From Pigmentiphaga kullae (GTDB lineage: Bacteria; Pseudomonadota; Gammaproteobacteria; Burkholderiales; Burkholderiaceae_B): a stretch of 64,000 nucleotides of DNA. Where the stretch lies: contig NZ_SGXC01000001.1 of NCBI RefSeq assembly GCF_004216695.1, positions 2,108,001-2,172,000 of the forward strand, given 5' to 3'. The notes under the pieces are model-generated. The model searched no databases, was not told the DNA's origin, and worked only from the letters and a program-made list of their open reading frames with translations. The stretch's first letter is position 1, and every line of letters starts with the position of its first letter. Below, one piece after another: positions 9,479-19,643 of the stretch. Made by a program: the position numbers and the translations under genes.

Positions 9479-9548
9479 GCCCCCCTACGCGCTCACGCGC
9501 GCCCCCGGGGGGCGGCACTGGCGGACTGGCGGAGCCAGATCCGCTGTG
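9479..9548 (+). repeat. GC-rich intergenic repeat, copy 1
   Basis: About 70 bp between thiG and thiC. It begins GCCCCCCTACGCGCT, has a GCCCCC/GGGGGG dyad, and contains GGCGGACTGGCGGAGCCAG followed by ATCCGC. A second copy lies inverted at 62971-63039, with the same order of blocks and scattered differences concentrated in the dyad. This is the style of dispersed extragenic repeats in Bordetella-type genomes. It may act as a transcript boundary between the two thi genes. Confidence 0.75.
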
Positions 9549-9614
9549 CCCGGGGTGAATAGGTGCAGTGTACCCAAGGGGCTTGCATGCCCCGAACCGA
9601 ACGGGCGGTACGGC

Positions 9615-11746
<2,132 letters not shown>

Positions 11747-11755
11747 ACGGGCGTA

Positions 11756-11784
11756 AGTATAGGCTGGCGGCGGCCAATGTCCAA
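11756..11784 (-). promoter_or_regulatory. Sigma-70-type promoter of thiC
   Basis: On the minus strand a -35 element TTGGAC (11779-11784) and a -10 element TATACT (11756-11761) are separated by exactly 17 bp. The predicted transcript start falls a few bases before the TPP aptamer, as expected for a riboswitch-controlled gene. Confidence 0.75.
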
Positions 11785-11818
11785 CGCGCATCGCTTGCGC
11801 ATTGCACCATCGCGCGTG

Positions 11819-12544
11819 TCAGGATCGCAGGCCCGGCCTGGCCGACTCGGCCAGCAATCGTTCCTGCACGCGCTGGGCGGTCTCCATGACGTGCTTGCGC
11901 ATGAGGCGCGCGGCTTCGTCGGCCTGCAGCGATACCGCCGCCTGGAACAGTCTCTCGTGTTCGTTCTCGCGGCCCTTGCGATGCTCGGCCGTGATGCGGG
12001 AGTAGCGGCGATAGTAGGTGGAGGCTTCGAACATCTGGTTGCAGTAGTCGATCATCCAGCGCGACCGGCAGCCGGCGATGAGGGCGGTGTGGAAGTCCCG
12101 GTGCGCGGCTTCCCACTCGGGATTCTCGCGTGGTCCGGCTTCGCCTTCCAGGTAGCGGTCCAGCCGCGTCAGCCGGTGATAGGCCTGGACCAGCCCCTGG
12201 ACCCAGGTCTGGTCCGCGTAGTCGATGGAGGCCCGCAGGGCGATGTCGTTGAGCCAGGCGCGGGTGCGCGAGAGCTCTTCCAGATGTGCGCCGCCGAAGT
12301 TGGGCACCGCGAAGCCGCGCCGGTCGTGCTGGACGACCAGTCCTTCGCGCGACAACCGCGTCAGCGCCTCCCGCAGCGGGGCAAGGCCGACGTCGTAGCG
12401 CTCGCTCAACTGGCGGGTGCCCAGTTTCTGCCCGGGCGCGTAGTGCGCATCCACGATGTCGCGCCGCAGGCGCTCGTAGGTCTGCGAGGCGAGAGTGGCG
12501 GGCACGGTGCGGCCGGGGGGAAGGGAGTCGTTGGATTCCAGCAT
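11819..12544 (-). CDS. GntR-family transcriptional regulator, FCD (FadR) subfamily
   Basis: 241 residues. The N-terminal winged helix (about 20-85) contains TYERLRRDIVDAHYAPGQKL, SERYDVGLAPLREAL and LVVQHDRRGFAV. The C-terminal all-helical FCD domain carries likely metal-binding histidines in AAHRDFHTALI, NEHERLF and MRKHVMETA. FCD regulators sense carboxylic-acid metabolites. The gene diverges from a Bug/deacetylase/SDR operon. The spacer contains several ATCGATAAA palindromes, so it most likely represses both itself and that operon. Confidence 0.92.
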   Translation of the reverse strand: MLESNDSLPPGRTVPATLASQTYERLRRDIVDAHYAPGQKLGTRQLSERYDVGLAPLREALTRLSREGLVVQHDRRGFAVPNFGGAHLEELSRTRAWLNDIALRASIDYADQTWVQGLVQAYHRLTRLDRYLEGEAGPRENPEWEAAHRDFHTALIAGCRSRWMIDYCNQMFEASTYYRRYSRITAEHRKGRENEHERLFQAAVSLQADEAARLMRKHVMETAQRVQERLLAESARPGLRS

Positions 12545-12557
12545 GATGGATCAAGTT

Positions 12558-12569
12558 TTTATCGATAAA
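12558..12569. promoter_or_regulatory. Putative GntR operator, site 1
   Basis: TTTATCGATAAA is a perfect 12-bp palindrome lying 14 bp before the GntR start codon. It shares its core with two further sites in the same spacer, so it is a candidate autoregulatory site. Confidence 0.6.
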
Positions 12570-12642
12570 TCATACACAGCTTGGGGATCGCACTGGGGCG
12601 ATGCATGTACGGGTTTCTCCGTGGTTTTGTTTTTCGTCTGTG

Positions 12643-12684
12643 ATCGATAAAAATAGAAAAGAAATATTTTTTATCGATAAAAAA
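12643..12684. promoter_or_regulatory. Putative GntR operators, sites 2 and 3
   Basis: ATCGATAAAAAT (from 12643) is an imperfect copy. TTTTTTATCGATAAAAAA (12667-12684) is a perfect 18-bp palindrome that ends against the SD (AAGGAGAG) of the Bug gene starting at 12694. A regulator bound there would block transcription or ribosome access. Assignment to the divergent GntR protein is inference from position. Confidence 0.65.
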
Positions 12685-12693
12685 GGAGAGACT

Positions 12694-13665
12694 ATGAAAA
12701 CGATCCGATGGTGGGGGCTGGCCGCGATGATGGCGCTGGGCCCGCTCGCCCATGGGCAGGCGCCCTATCCGTCGCATCCGATCCGGGTGGTCGTCCCGTT
12801 CGGCGCGGGCGGGACGCCGGACACCGTGGCGCGGCAACTGGCCGCCGAGATGGACAAGCGGCTGAAGACCCGCGTGGTGGTGGACAACAAGCCCGGGGCC
12901 AATGGCGTGATCGGGGCGGCCGACATGGCCAAGGCCGCGCCCGACGGCTACACCCTGCTGCACGTGACGACCTCGTTCGTCATCAATCCCCATGTCTACA
13001 AGAAGCTGCCCTACGACATCGGCAAGGATTTCGTGCCGGTGGCGAACGTGGCGACGGGCACGGGCTATCTGCTGATGGTCAATCCCGCGCTGCCCGTGCG
13101 CACGGTGGGGGAGCTGGTGGCTTATGGCCGCAAGGCCGCCAAGCCGATCACCTATTCGTCGCCGGGCATAGGCAATACCCTGCACCTGGCGGGCGAGCTG
13201 TTCGCCGCGCGTGCCGGCATGAGCATGCTGCACGTGCCGTACAAGAGCGCGTCGCAGGCGCTGAACGCGGTGGCGGCGGGCGACGTGGACATCATGTTCA
13301 TTCCGCCGACGATCGCGCTGCCCTACGTCCAGTCCGGCAAGGTGCGTCCGCTGGGCTTCACCGGGGAACAGCGCACGCCCGAGTATCCCGATGCGCCGAC
13401 CATGGCGCAGGCGGGCGTTGCCGACTTCGTGCTGCCGGCGGCCTGGCAGGGCCTGTTCGCGCCGGCCGGCACGCCGCAGGCGGCGATCGACACGATTGCC
13501 GCCACGGTGCGCGACATCGTCGCCCAGCCGGCGTTCGCCAAGATGCTGCGCGACGGCGGCTACGAGCCCGACCCACGCGCCGGCCAGGCCTTCGCCGAAC
13601 TGGTGCGCGCCGATTCCGCCCGCTATGCGGAAGCCGTCAAGCGTGCCGGCATCGAAGCCCAATGA
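12694..13665 (+). CDS. Bug/TctC-family periplasmic binding protein
   Basis: 323 residues from the ATG at 12694, with a strong SD (AAGGAGAG). A signal peptide ends near LAHGQA. Landmarks are YPSHPIRVVVPFGAGGTPDTVAR, VVDNKPGANGVIGAADMAK, KKLPYDIGKDFVPVANV and VPYKSASQALNAVAAGDVD. It is first gene of a three-gene operon with a NodB-like protein and an SDR, probably controlled by the divergent GntR regulator. The ligand is presumably a small carboxylate. Confidence 0.95.
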   Translation: MKTIRWWGLAAMMALGPLAHGQAPYPSHPIRVVVPFGAGGTPDTVARQLAAEMDKRLKTRVVVDNKPGANGVIGAADMAKAAPDGYTLLHVTTSFVINPHVYKKLPYDIGKDFVPVANVATGTGYLLMVNPALPVRTVGELVAYGRKAAKPITYSSPGIGNTLHLAGELFAARAGMSMLHVPYKSASQALNAVAAGDVDIMFIPPTIALPYVQSGKVRPLGFTGEQRTPEYPDAPTMAQAGVADFVLPAAWQGLFAPAGTPQAAIDTIAATVRDIVAQPAFAKMLRDGGYEPDPRAGQAFAELVRADSARYAEAVKRAGIEAQ

Positions 13666-13696
13666 TCCGATGACCCTGACCGAACGAGGAACCAAC

Positions 13697-14599
13697 ATGG
13701 ATGTATTGAACCTGCACGCCGGCGCGACCGAGATCCATCCGCCCGCCGGCTTCCTGCTGCCCGGCGGCAAGCGCATAGGCGTGGTGTTCCGCATGGCTTA
13801 CGAATGGTGGTCGGACGGCGCGTGGCCCGGTATCGGTCCCATGGGCAATCCGCTCAAGGGCGGCATTCCCGACCTGAACGCGGTCGGCTGGGCCGAGTAC
13901 GGCCACCGGCGCGGCGTGCATCGCGTGCTCGAGGCGCTGGCCCGCAACGGCGTCCGGGCCTCCATCCTGGTGAGCGGGATCATGGCCGAGCGCTACCCGG
14001 ACGAGGTCAAGGGCATCGCCCAGGCCGGCCACGACGTCGTCGCGCATTCGTATGCGATGGACGTGATTCCCGCCTATCTGGACGAGGCGCAGGAGCGCGA
14101 CAACATCCGCCGCACGACCGACCTGATCGCGGCGGCGACGGGCCGGACGCCGCTGGGATGGATCAGCCCGCGCGGCACGCCCAGCCACCGCACGGCGCGC
14201 CTGCTGGCGCAGGCCGGCTATCTCTGGCATGGCGACACGCTGAACGACGACATGCCCTACCTGGTCGATTTCGGCGACCACGCGATCGTGGCCGTGCCCG
14301 GCACCATGGAAGTGAATGACCTGCCGCTGGTGATGCGCCACGGCCAGCCGCCCAGCGCCATGGTGGACATCTTCGAAGACTGGCTCGACTACGTCCGCAA
14401 GTGGGAACGCACGCCGCAGAAGATCGATCCCACGGTGCATGCCCACGTATGCGGACGCCCGGCGGGGATGGCGGCGTTCCAGCGGTTGCTGGAGATCGCC
14501 ACGGCGGCGGACGACATCTGGATAGGCACGCGCGCCGAGCTTGCGCGGCATCTGATGCAATCCATCGGCCGGCCGGTGCCGGCCCACCAACAGGCATAG
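13697..14599 (+). CDS. Polysaccharide deacetylase-like (NodB-homology, PuuE/allantoinase-type) protein
   Basis: 300 residues from the ATG at 13697 (SD CGAGGA six bases upstream; an in-frame ATG at 13670 lacks one). The NodB (CE4) barrel is visible through GVHRVLEALARNGVRASILVSG, ERYPDEVKGIAQAGHDVVAHSYAMD and PLGWISPRGTPSHRTARLLAQAGYLWHGD. There is no signal peptide, so it is cytosolic and not a wall-modifying enzyme. The first metal motif (TFDDG-like) is replaced and the H-x3-H motif keeps only one His (AHSYAMD). It therefore resembles the cytosolic PuuE/allantoinase-type hydrolases that act on amides rather than classical deacetylases. Substrate unknown. Confidence 0.8.
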   Translation: MDVLNLHAGATEIHPPAGFLLPGGKRIGVVFRMAYEWWSDGAWPGIGPMGNPLKGGIPDLNAVGWAEYGHRRGVHRVLEALARNGVRASILVSGIMAERYPDEVKGIAQAGHDVVAHSYAMDVIPAYLDEAQERDNIRRTTDLIAAATGRTPLGWISPRGTPSHRTARLLAQAGYLWHGDTLNDDMPYLVDFGDHAIVAVPGTMEVNDLPLVMRHGQPPSAMVDIFEDWLDYVRKWERTPQKIDPTVHAHVCGRPAGMAAFQRLLEIATAADDIWIGTRAELARHLMQSIGRPVPAHQQA

Positions 14600-14611
14600 G
14601 CGGGAAGACTC

Positions 14612-15391
14612 ATGGATCTGCAGATTCGCGGCCGCAAGGCCATCGTGTGCGCGTCCACCCGCGGGCTCGGGCGTGCGTGCGCCGCTTCGCTGGCGAGCGA
14701 GGGCGTGCACGTGGTGATCAATGGAAGGTCGCCGGACTCGGCCGCCGCTGCCGCCCGGGAACTGGCCGCCGAAACCGGCGGCGTGGTGCGCGCGGTCGCG
14801 GCGGACATCAATACCGATGCGGGCCGCGCGGCGCTGGTGTCGGCCTGCCCGGATGCCGACATTCTGGTGACGAACAACGAGGGGCCGGCGCCCGGACGTT
14901 TCGTCGATTGGGAGCGCGAGGACTACCTGCGCGCGATCGAGGCCAACATGCTGGCGCCCGCCCTGCTGATCCGGGCGGTACTGCCCGGTATGCGGGCCAG
15001 GCGGTTCGGCCGCATCGTCAACATCACCTCCGCCATGGTGAAGTCGCCCAGCCCGGCCATGGGCTTGTCGACGTCCGCGCGCACCGGCCTGACGGCGTTG
15101 TGCAAGGCCATCTCGCGCGAGGTGGTGGCCGACAACGTCACCATCAACAACCTGTTGCCCGAGCGTTTCGACACCGATCGCCAGCGCTTCATGGCCGAGC
15201 GCATGGTGCGCGAGCAGGGCCTGAGCTATGAAGAAGCGAGGCAGCGCATCGTCGATACCATCGCAGCCGGCCGGCTGGGGCAGCCGCGGGAGTTCGGCGA
15301 CGCCTGCGCCTTCCTGTGCAGCGCGCAGGCAGGTTATCTGTCGGGGCAGAACCTGCAACTGGATGGAGGGTCGTATCGCGGCGTGTTCTGA
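14612..15391 (+). CDS. Short-chain dehydrogenase/reductase-like protein with degenerate active site
   Basis: 259 residues with an SDR Rossmann fold. ASTRGLGRACAASLASEG replaces the usual TGxxxGIG loop and NNEGPAPG replaces NNAG. The serine of the tetrad may be ITSAMVKSP. The YxxxK position reads STSAR (in GLSTSARTGLTALCKAI), so both Tyr and Lys are substituted. The C-terminus LSGQNLQLDGGSYRGVF is typical. A subgroup of beta-ketoacyl reductase-like SDRs with imperfect motifs is known, so this is probably a genuine family member with altered or no redox chemistry. It is the third gene of the GntR-linked operon and is followed by a terminator. Confidence 0.85.
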   Translation: MDLQIRGRKAIVCASTRGLGRACAASLASEGVHVVINGRSPDSAAAAARELAAETGGVVRAVAADINTDAGRAALVSACPDADILVTNNEGPAPGRFVDWEREDYLRAIEANMLAPALLIRAVLPGMRARRFGRIVNITSAMVKSPSPAMGLSTSARTGLTALCKAISREVVADNVTINNLLPERFDTDRQRFMAERMVREQGLSYEEARQRIVDTIAAGRLGQPREFGDACAFLCSAQAGYLSGQNLQLDGGSYRGVF

Positions 15392-15404
15392 ACAGGACCG
15401 CCAG

Positions 15405-15425
15405 CCGGGCCCGCCCGGTTTTCTT
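15405..15425 (+). terminator. Intrinsic terminator after the SDR gene
   Basis: CCGGGC and GCCCGG form a 6-bp GC stem with a 2-nt centre (longer loop in practice), followed directly by TTTTCTT. It closes the rightward Bug/deacetylase/SDR operon. Confidence 0.6.
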
Positions 15426-15504
15426 CACTGGATCCTGTGATGCGCCGGGCGGCGCGATTTTCGAGAATGCCGACATTGCCTATTCATTCAGTAAGGAGTC
15501 GAGC

Positions 15505-16440
15505 ATGTCGAAATCGTTGACCGCACTTTGCGCCGCCTTGATGGCGGCATCGCTGGCCGCCTGCGGGGGCGGCGGCGGTGATGATTCGGGCGGTGGCGGA
15601 GGCGGCGGTGGGGGCGGCGGCGACGGCAAGACGCTCAGCGAGAAACAGATCTGGTACGGCCACGAGACGGCGTTCTCGGCCGTGTCCCTGCACCAGGCGT
15701 TCGAACCCATGCTCGAGAACGGAATCGTCATTGGCCGGGACGGCACGCCCGAGTGCCTGGACGGCGGGACGGTCTCGGGCGTCTGGACCGATGCGGACGA
15801 CAGCGGCACCCTGTCGGCCGGGGACTCGGTGGCATTGACCATGAACGACTGTCGCGTGTCCGACAACGGCATTCCGTTCACGGGCAAGGCGACGGTCGAT
15901 TTCGACCAGGTGGAGGGAGACCTGCTGGAAGAGGAGTCGGACTGGACATTGGCCGCCAGGGTCACGCTGGGCGAGGGCGCGTCCTTCGACGGGACGTCCG
16001 CGTCGGGCACGGCTTCCGTGAAGGCGTCCAACGACGTGAGTTCGGCCGAACCCAAGGGGCAGCGCGCCGAGTTCGATATTCCCTCGCTCGTCCTGACCGA
16101 GGATGGCGGTGCCGTGACGATGAAGTTCAAGGACTACGCCGTGGCCGTGGCCTACGATCCCGGTACGGATGCCGATACCTATTCGCGCATTTCGTTCTCG
16201 GTCGGCGGCTCGGATCCCGTGCTCGGTCCCGATTATGCCTACGATGCGAGCATGACCGAGACGGTTCTCTTCTCGCACGAGGCGGGCGGTTTCCTGGCGG
16301 GTGCGTTCGCCACGAAGACCTCGGCCGAGACGATCACCACCCGCTTCCTGGCGGATGGCAACGCGCCGGGCACGGTCACCTTCTCGTCCAGTCTGGGGGG
16401 CAGCAAGACGATGAGCTACCGGGAGTTCGACGACTTGTAA
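15505..16440 (+). CDS. Hypothetical lipoprotein with glycine-rich tether
   Basis: 311 residues from the ATG at 15505 (SD AAGGAG). The N-terminus is a lipoprotein signal with lipobox LAAC and acylated C20. Residues 21-39 are almost all glycine with a short DDS interruption, a flexible tether. The rest (about 45-311) is rich in Asp, Thr, Ser and Gly and looks like a beta-rich domain. SGVWTDADDSGTLSAGDSVALTMNDC resembles an Asp-rich calcium-type loop. No enzyme family was recognised. It converges with a LuxR-type regulator. Likely an envelope or surface lipoprotein of unknown function. Confidence 0.85.
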   Translation: MSKSLTALCAALMAASLAACGGGGGDDSGGGGGGGGGGGDGKTLSEKQIWYGHETAFSAVSLHQAFEPMLENGIVIGRDGTPECLDGGTVSGVWTDADDSGTLSAGDSVALTMNDCRVSDNGIPFTGKATVDFDQVEGDLLEEESDWTLAARVTLGEGASFDGTSASGTASVKASNDVSSAEPKGQRAEFDIPSLVLTEDGGAVTMKFKDYAVAVAYDPGTDADTYSRISFSVGGSDPVLGPDYAYDASMTETVLFSHEAGGFLAGAFATKTSAETITTRFLADGNAPGTVTFSSSLGGSKTMSYREFDDL

Positions 16441-16446
16441 TCGCCG

Positions 16447-17541
16447 TCAGTCGCCCGGCGTCAGCAGGCCCAGGTGTCCCATCAGCCGCACCAGGTCCGC
16501 CTGCCGCCGGGTCTGGGTCTTGTCGAAAATCGACCGCAGCTGCGTGCGCAGTGTGTTGAGCGAAACGCCCAGGGTTTCGGCAACGGAGGGCAGCGGGTCG
16601 TCGTGCCGGGCCAGGTGATGGGCCAGGCGGATTTCCGCCGGCGTCAGCCGGAACAGGGTGCGCAGCAGCGTGCCCCTCGGGGTGGGGCGCCATTGCGGCC
16701 CCTGCGCGGCAAGCAGCGCCAGGGCGTCGCCGCCTCGCAGGTCCTGGGTGAGCGGGCATGGCAGGACGATGAGCCGGCCGCCGTCCGGCAACGCGAGCGA
16801 GCCGGCCGCTGGCGCCTCGATGCCGTGGCCGCAGGCTCTGTCCAGCAGCCGGCGGATGGGTTGGGGCAGATTGGAAGCGCGGACGCTCAGGGGGCAGTCG
16901 GGCTGTTGCAGCCAGATGTCGCCCAGGTGGTTGGACTGCACGATGCCGCCACGCGCGGAACAGACCAGCAAGGGGAAGCCGAGCCGGTCCAGCATGTGCC
17001 GCAGCAGCAGCGATTCGGCCTGTTGCTGGCGGAATCGAAGTTGCAGGTGCAAGGTGGTGCGAAGATGAGGCAGTACGGCTTGCATCAGCCGGGTCTCGTC
17101 GTCGCTCAGTGGCGAACGGCCGTGCTCTCTTTGCACGGAGAAGGTGTAGATGCGTTCTTCGTCCTGCCCCAGCGGGAGCAGGGCATAGGTGCCCAGGCCG
17201 TTCGGTTTCAGGAATTCCTGGTAGAAGGGCTCGCGCTGCAGGCGCGCCCGGCCATGGAATTCGTAGTCCACGTAGATGCGGCCCGCGGCCAGCAGCGCCG
17301 ATGCGGCCCGGCCAGGATCCAGGTCCTGCATCTCGTTGAAATGCGCGACCATTCCGGGTGGCATGCCGATGAGTTCATCGAGCTCCAGCGAGTCCGTCGG
17401 CGTGTGCAGGGCGACCTGCCCGGCGCTGGCCGCACCGAGCGACAGGCTGATGTCACGCAGCGATTGCCTCCAACTGTCCGCCGAAAGTACGCCGTCATAA
17501 AGCCGCTCCAGCAACTGGAGCGCTGTCCCGTTCGTGTCCAT
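16447..17541 (-). CDS. LuxR-family HTH transcriptional regulator
   Basis: 364 residues from the ATG at 17541. Longer upstream readings run through low-complexity shadow sequence. The C-terminal 60 residues are a LuxR-type tetrahelical HTH: LTPAEIRLAHHLARHDDPLPSVAETLGVSLNTLRTQLRSIF. The N-terminal 290 residues show no PAS, GAF or autoinducer domain that I can name, although LRTTLHLQLRFRQQQAESLLLRHML looks like a helical linker, a layout common in orphan LuxR proteins of Bordetella relatives. Its target is not evident. It converges on the Gly-rich lipoprotein gene. Confidence 0.85.
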   Translation of the reverse strand: MDTNGTALQLLERLYDGVLSADSWRQSLRDISLSLGAASAGQVALHTPTDSLELDELIGMPPGMVAHFNEMQDLDPGRAASALLAAGRIYVDYEFHGRARLQREPFYQEFLKPNGLGTYALLPLGQDEERIYTFSVQREHGRSPLSDDETRLMQAVLPHLRTTLHLQLRFRQQQAESLLLRHMLDRLGFPLLVCSARGGIVQSNHLGDIWLQQPDCPLSVRASNLPQPIRRLLDRACGHGIEAPAAGSLALPDGGRLIVLPCPLTQDLRGGDALALLAAQGPQWRPTPRGTLLRTLFRLTPAEIRLAHHLARHDDPLPSVAETLGVSLNTLRTQLRSIFDKTQTRRQADLVRLMGHLGLLTPGD

Positions 17542-17669
17542 CTTATATATGAGTTTGTGTATCCAGGCGGACCGCCGTGGCCGCAGATGCCGGGCGGAAG
17601 GACTGGGGATGTGTCGAAGGGTAACGGCCACCATAGCCGCAAACGAGAGGCAAGCGCAACTTTTGCGTT

Positions 17670-18599
17670 CTAGACGGCGCTGCCCAGTTCCCCCAGCCGC
17701 GCCGCGATCATATCCACGCAGGCCTGGACGATGGGGTGGGTCTGGTCGACATACTGGCGGCTGGCCTCGTCCGGCGCCTGCCGGCGAACGATGAACAGCG
17801 TGATGTGCATGCCCGGGTCGGTGATGGGGCGCGCGACGACCTCGCCCCGCTCCAACTCGCGGACGATGGCGCCCAGGGGCATGACGGCCGCCGCCGCGCC
17901 GCGCAGCACCAGGTCGCGCTGGCTGGTGATGGAGTGCGTCTCGCACTGGATGCGGGGCTGCGTGCCTTTCTCGAAGGCGCTGGCTTCGACCAGCCGGCGC
18001 GCGACGTCGCGTTCGTTGCCCAGGACCAGTTCGTGCGCCAGCACTTCGTCCATGGCGACGGGGCCGGAGGAAGGCGCCAGATCGGCCCGGACCGTCAGCA
18101 GCAGTTGTTCTTTCAGTACCGGGGTGGTCGACAGGCCGGGACGGGGCGCGACCGAATAGGCCAGCGCGGCATCGATGTCCTTGCGCTCGAGCGCATCCAC
18201 CAGCAGGAAGCTCGGGTTCTCGTACAACTGCAGGTCGATGTGGGGGTACCGGCGCTTCAAGGTCAGCAGCAGGTCCGAGCCGATCAGCAGCATGATGCTG
18301 GAGGTCAGCCCCAGGTTGAAGCGCACCGGCGCGGCCTGGTCGGCGCGCCGTACGTCATCCTGGGTCCGCGCGACCAGCTCGAAGATCTGGCGCGACCGTT
18401 CCAGCAGCAGGCGGCCGGCCGGCGTCGGATCCACGCCGCGCGAATGCCGCGACAGCAGGGGCACGCCCAGGGCTGCTTCCAACTCGCGCATGTGGGTGCC
18501 CAGGGCCGGCTGGGCGATGTGCAGCTGTTCCGCGGCGCGGGTGATGTTTCTCGTCTCCACGACCTTGGCGAAGTATTCGAGTCGCTTCAGCGTGATCAT
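17670..18599 (-). CDS. LysR-family transcriptional regulator
   Basis: 309 residues. The N-terminal HTH is MITLKRLEYFAKVVETRNITRAAEQLHIAQPALGTHMRELEAALG, followed by the periplasmic-binding-like effector domain (about 90-300). It lies downstream of, and on the same strand as, the Bug and isochorismatase-family genes, with a 77-bp gap. That is unusual since LysR genes mostly diverge from their targets. It is probably co-transcribed with, and regulates, those two genes. Effector unknown. Confidence 0.93.
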   Translation of the reverse strand: MITLKRLEYFAKVVETRNITRAAEQLHIAQPALGTHMRELEAALGVPLLSRHSRGVDPTPAGRLLLERSRQIFELVARTQDDVRRADQAAPVRFNLGLTSSIMLLIGSDLLLTLKRRYPHIDLQLYENPSFLLVDALERKDIDAALAYSVAPRPGLSTTPVLKEQLLLTVRADLAPSSGPVAMDEVLAHELVLGNERDVARRLVEASAFEKGTQPRIQCETHSITSQRDLVLRGAAAAVMPLGAIVRELERGEVVARPITDPGMHITLFIVRRQAPDEASRQYVDQTHPIVQACVDMIAARLGELGSAV

Positions 18600-18676
18600 A
18601 GGCGGCAGGCATGGGGGATTCCGCCCTATAGTAGGCCGATTCCGCCGCGGCCGGCACCGCGGCGGAAGGTGGCGAG

Positions 18677-19642
18677 CTATTGGGTGCCGGCCAGCCCCGC
18701 GCGCTGGACCATGCCGCCGAACCGGTCGATCTCGCGCCGCATGTAGTCCCCGTACTCGGCCAGGACGCGGCCGTCGGGGACGATGCCCAGGTCGGCCAGT
18801 TTGCGCCGCACGTCGGGCTGGGCCACGGCGTGGCGGGCGGCTTCGGCCAGTTTGCGCAGGTGTTCGGGCGGCGTCCCGCGCGGTGCCAGCAGGCCGATGT
18901 CGGCGGTGAATACGTAGCCGGGCAGGCCGCTTTCCTCCAGCGTCGGCACGTCGGGCAACTGCGCGACGCGCGCCTTGCTGGTCACGCCCAGCAGCCGCAG
19001 GCGGCCCGCCCGCACCAGCCCTTCTATCGAGGGCAGGCCGGCCAGCAGCATGTCGGCCGTCCCCGCCGCGACGGGGGCGGAAGGCTGTTCGCGGAACGGG
19101 ACGTGCATGATGTCGATGCCGGCCGAGCGCCGGATTTCCTCGAACATGACGTGGTGCAGCGAACCGATGCCTATGGTGCCGTAGGTGAGCTTGCCCGGGG
19201 CGGCCTTGGCCTGGGTCACCATTTCCTGGAAGGAGTTGGCCTTCAGCGAGGGGCCGGCCGTCAGGAAGAGCTGGGCCGCGCCCAGGAAGGCGATGGGCTC
19301 GAAACTGTCCATGCCCTGGTAGGGCAGCTTCTTGTACAGCGTGGGGTTGATGGTAAGCGGGCTGGAATCGGCCACCAGCAGGGTGTAGCCATCGGGATTG
19401 GCCTTGGCCACCGATTCCAGGGCGATGATGCTGCCCGCGCCGGTCTTGTTCTCGACGGCGATGGGCTGCCCCAGCGAGGCGGACATGTGCTGGCCCACCA
19501 GGCGCGCGATGACGTCGGGCACGCCGCCGGTGGGCGCGGCCACCACCATCTTGATCGGACGGCTGGGAAACCCGGCGTCGGCATGGCCAGCGGCGGGAGC
19601 CATTGCCAGCAGCAGGGCGGCGAATAGAGCTGGCTTTTTCAT
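18677..19642 (-). CDS. Bug/TctC-family periplasmic binding protein
   Basis: 321 residues from the ATG at 19642. MKKPALFAALLLAMAPAAGHA is a clear signal peptide. Family landmarks are FPSRPIKMVVAAPTGGVPDVIAR, VENKTGAGSIIALESVAK, KKLPYQGMDSFEPIAFL and VPFREQPSAPVAAGTADM. One base separates it from the upstream isochorismatase-family gene, so the pair is translationally linked. It probably binds a precursor or relative of the hydrolase substrate. Confidence 0.94.
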   Translation of the reverse strand: MKKPALFAALLLAMAPAAGHADAGFPSRPIKMVVAAPTGGVPDVIARLVGQHMSASLGQPIAVENKTGAGSIIALESVAKANPDGYTLLVADSSPLTINPTLYKKLPYQGMDSFEPIAFLGAAQLFLTAGPSLKANSFQEMVTQAKAAPGKLTYGTIGIGSLHHVMFEEIRRSAGIDIMHVPFREQPSAPVAAGTADMLLAGLPSIEGLVRAGRLRLLGVTSKARVAQLPDVPTLEESGLPGYVFTADIGLLAPRGTPPEHLRKLAEAARHAVAQPDVRRKLADLGIVPDGRVLAEYGDYMRREIDRFGGMVQRAGLAGTQ

Positions 19643-19643
19643 G

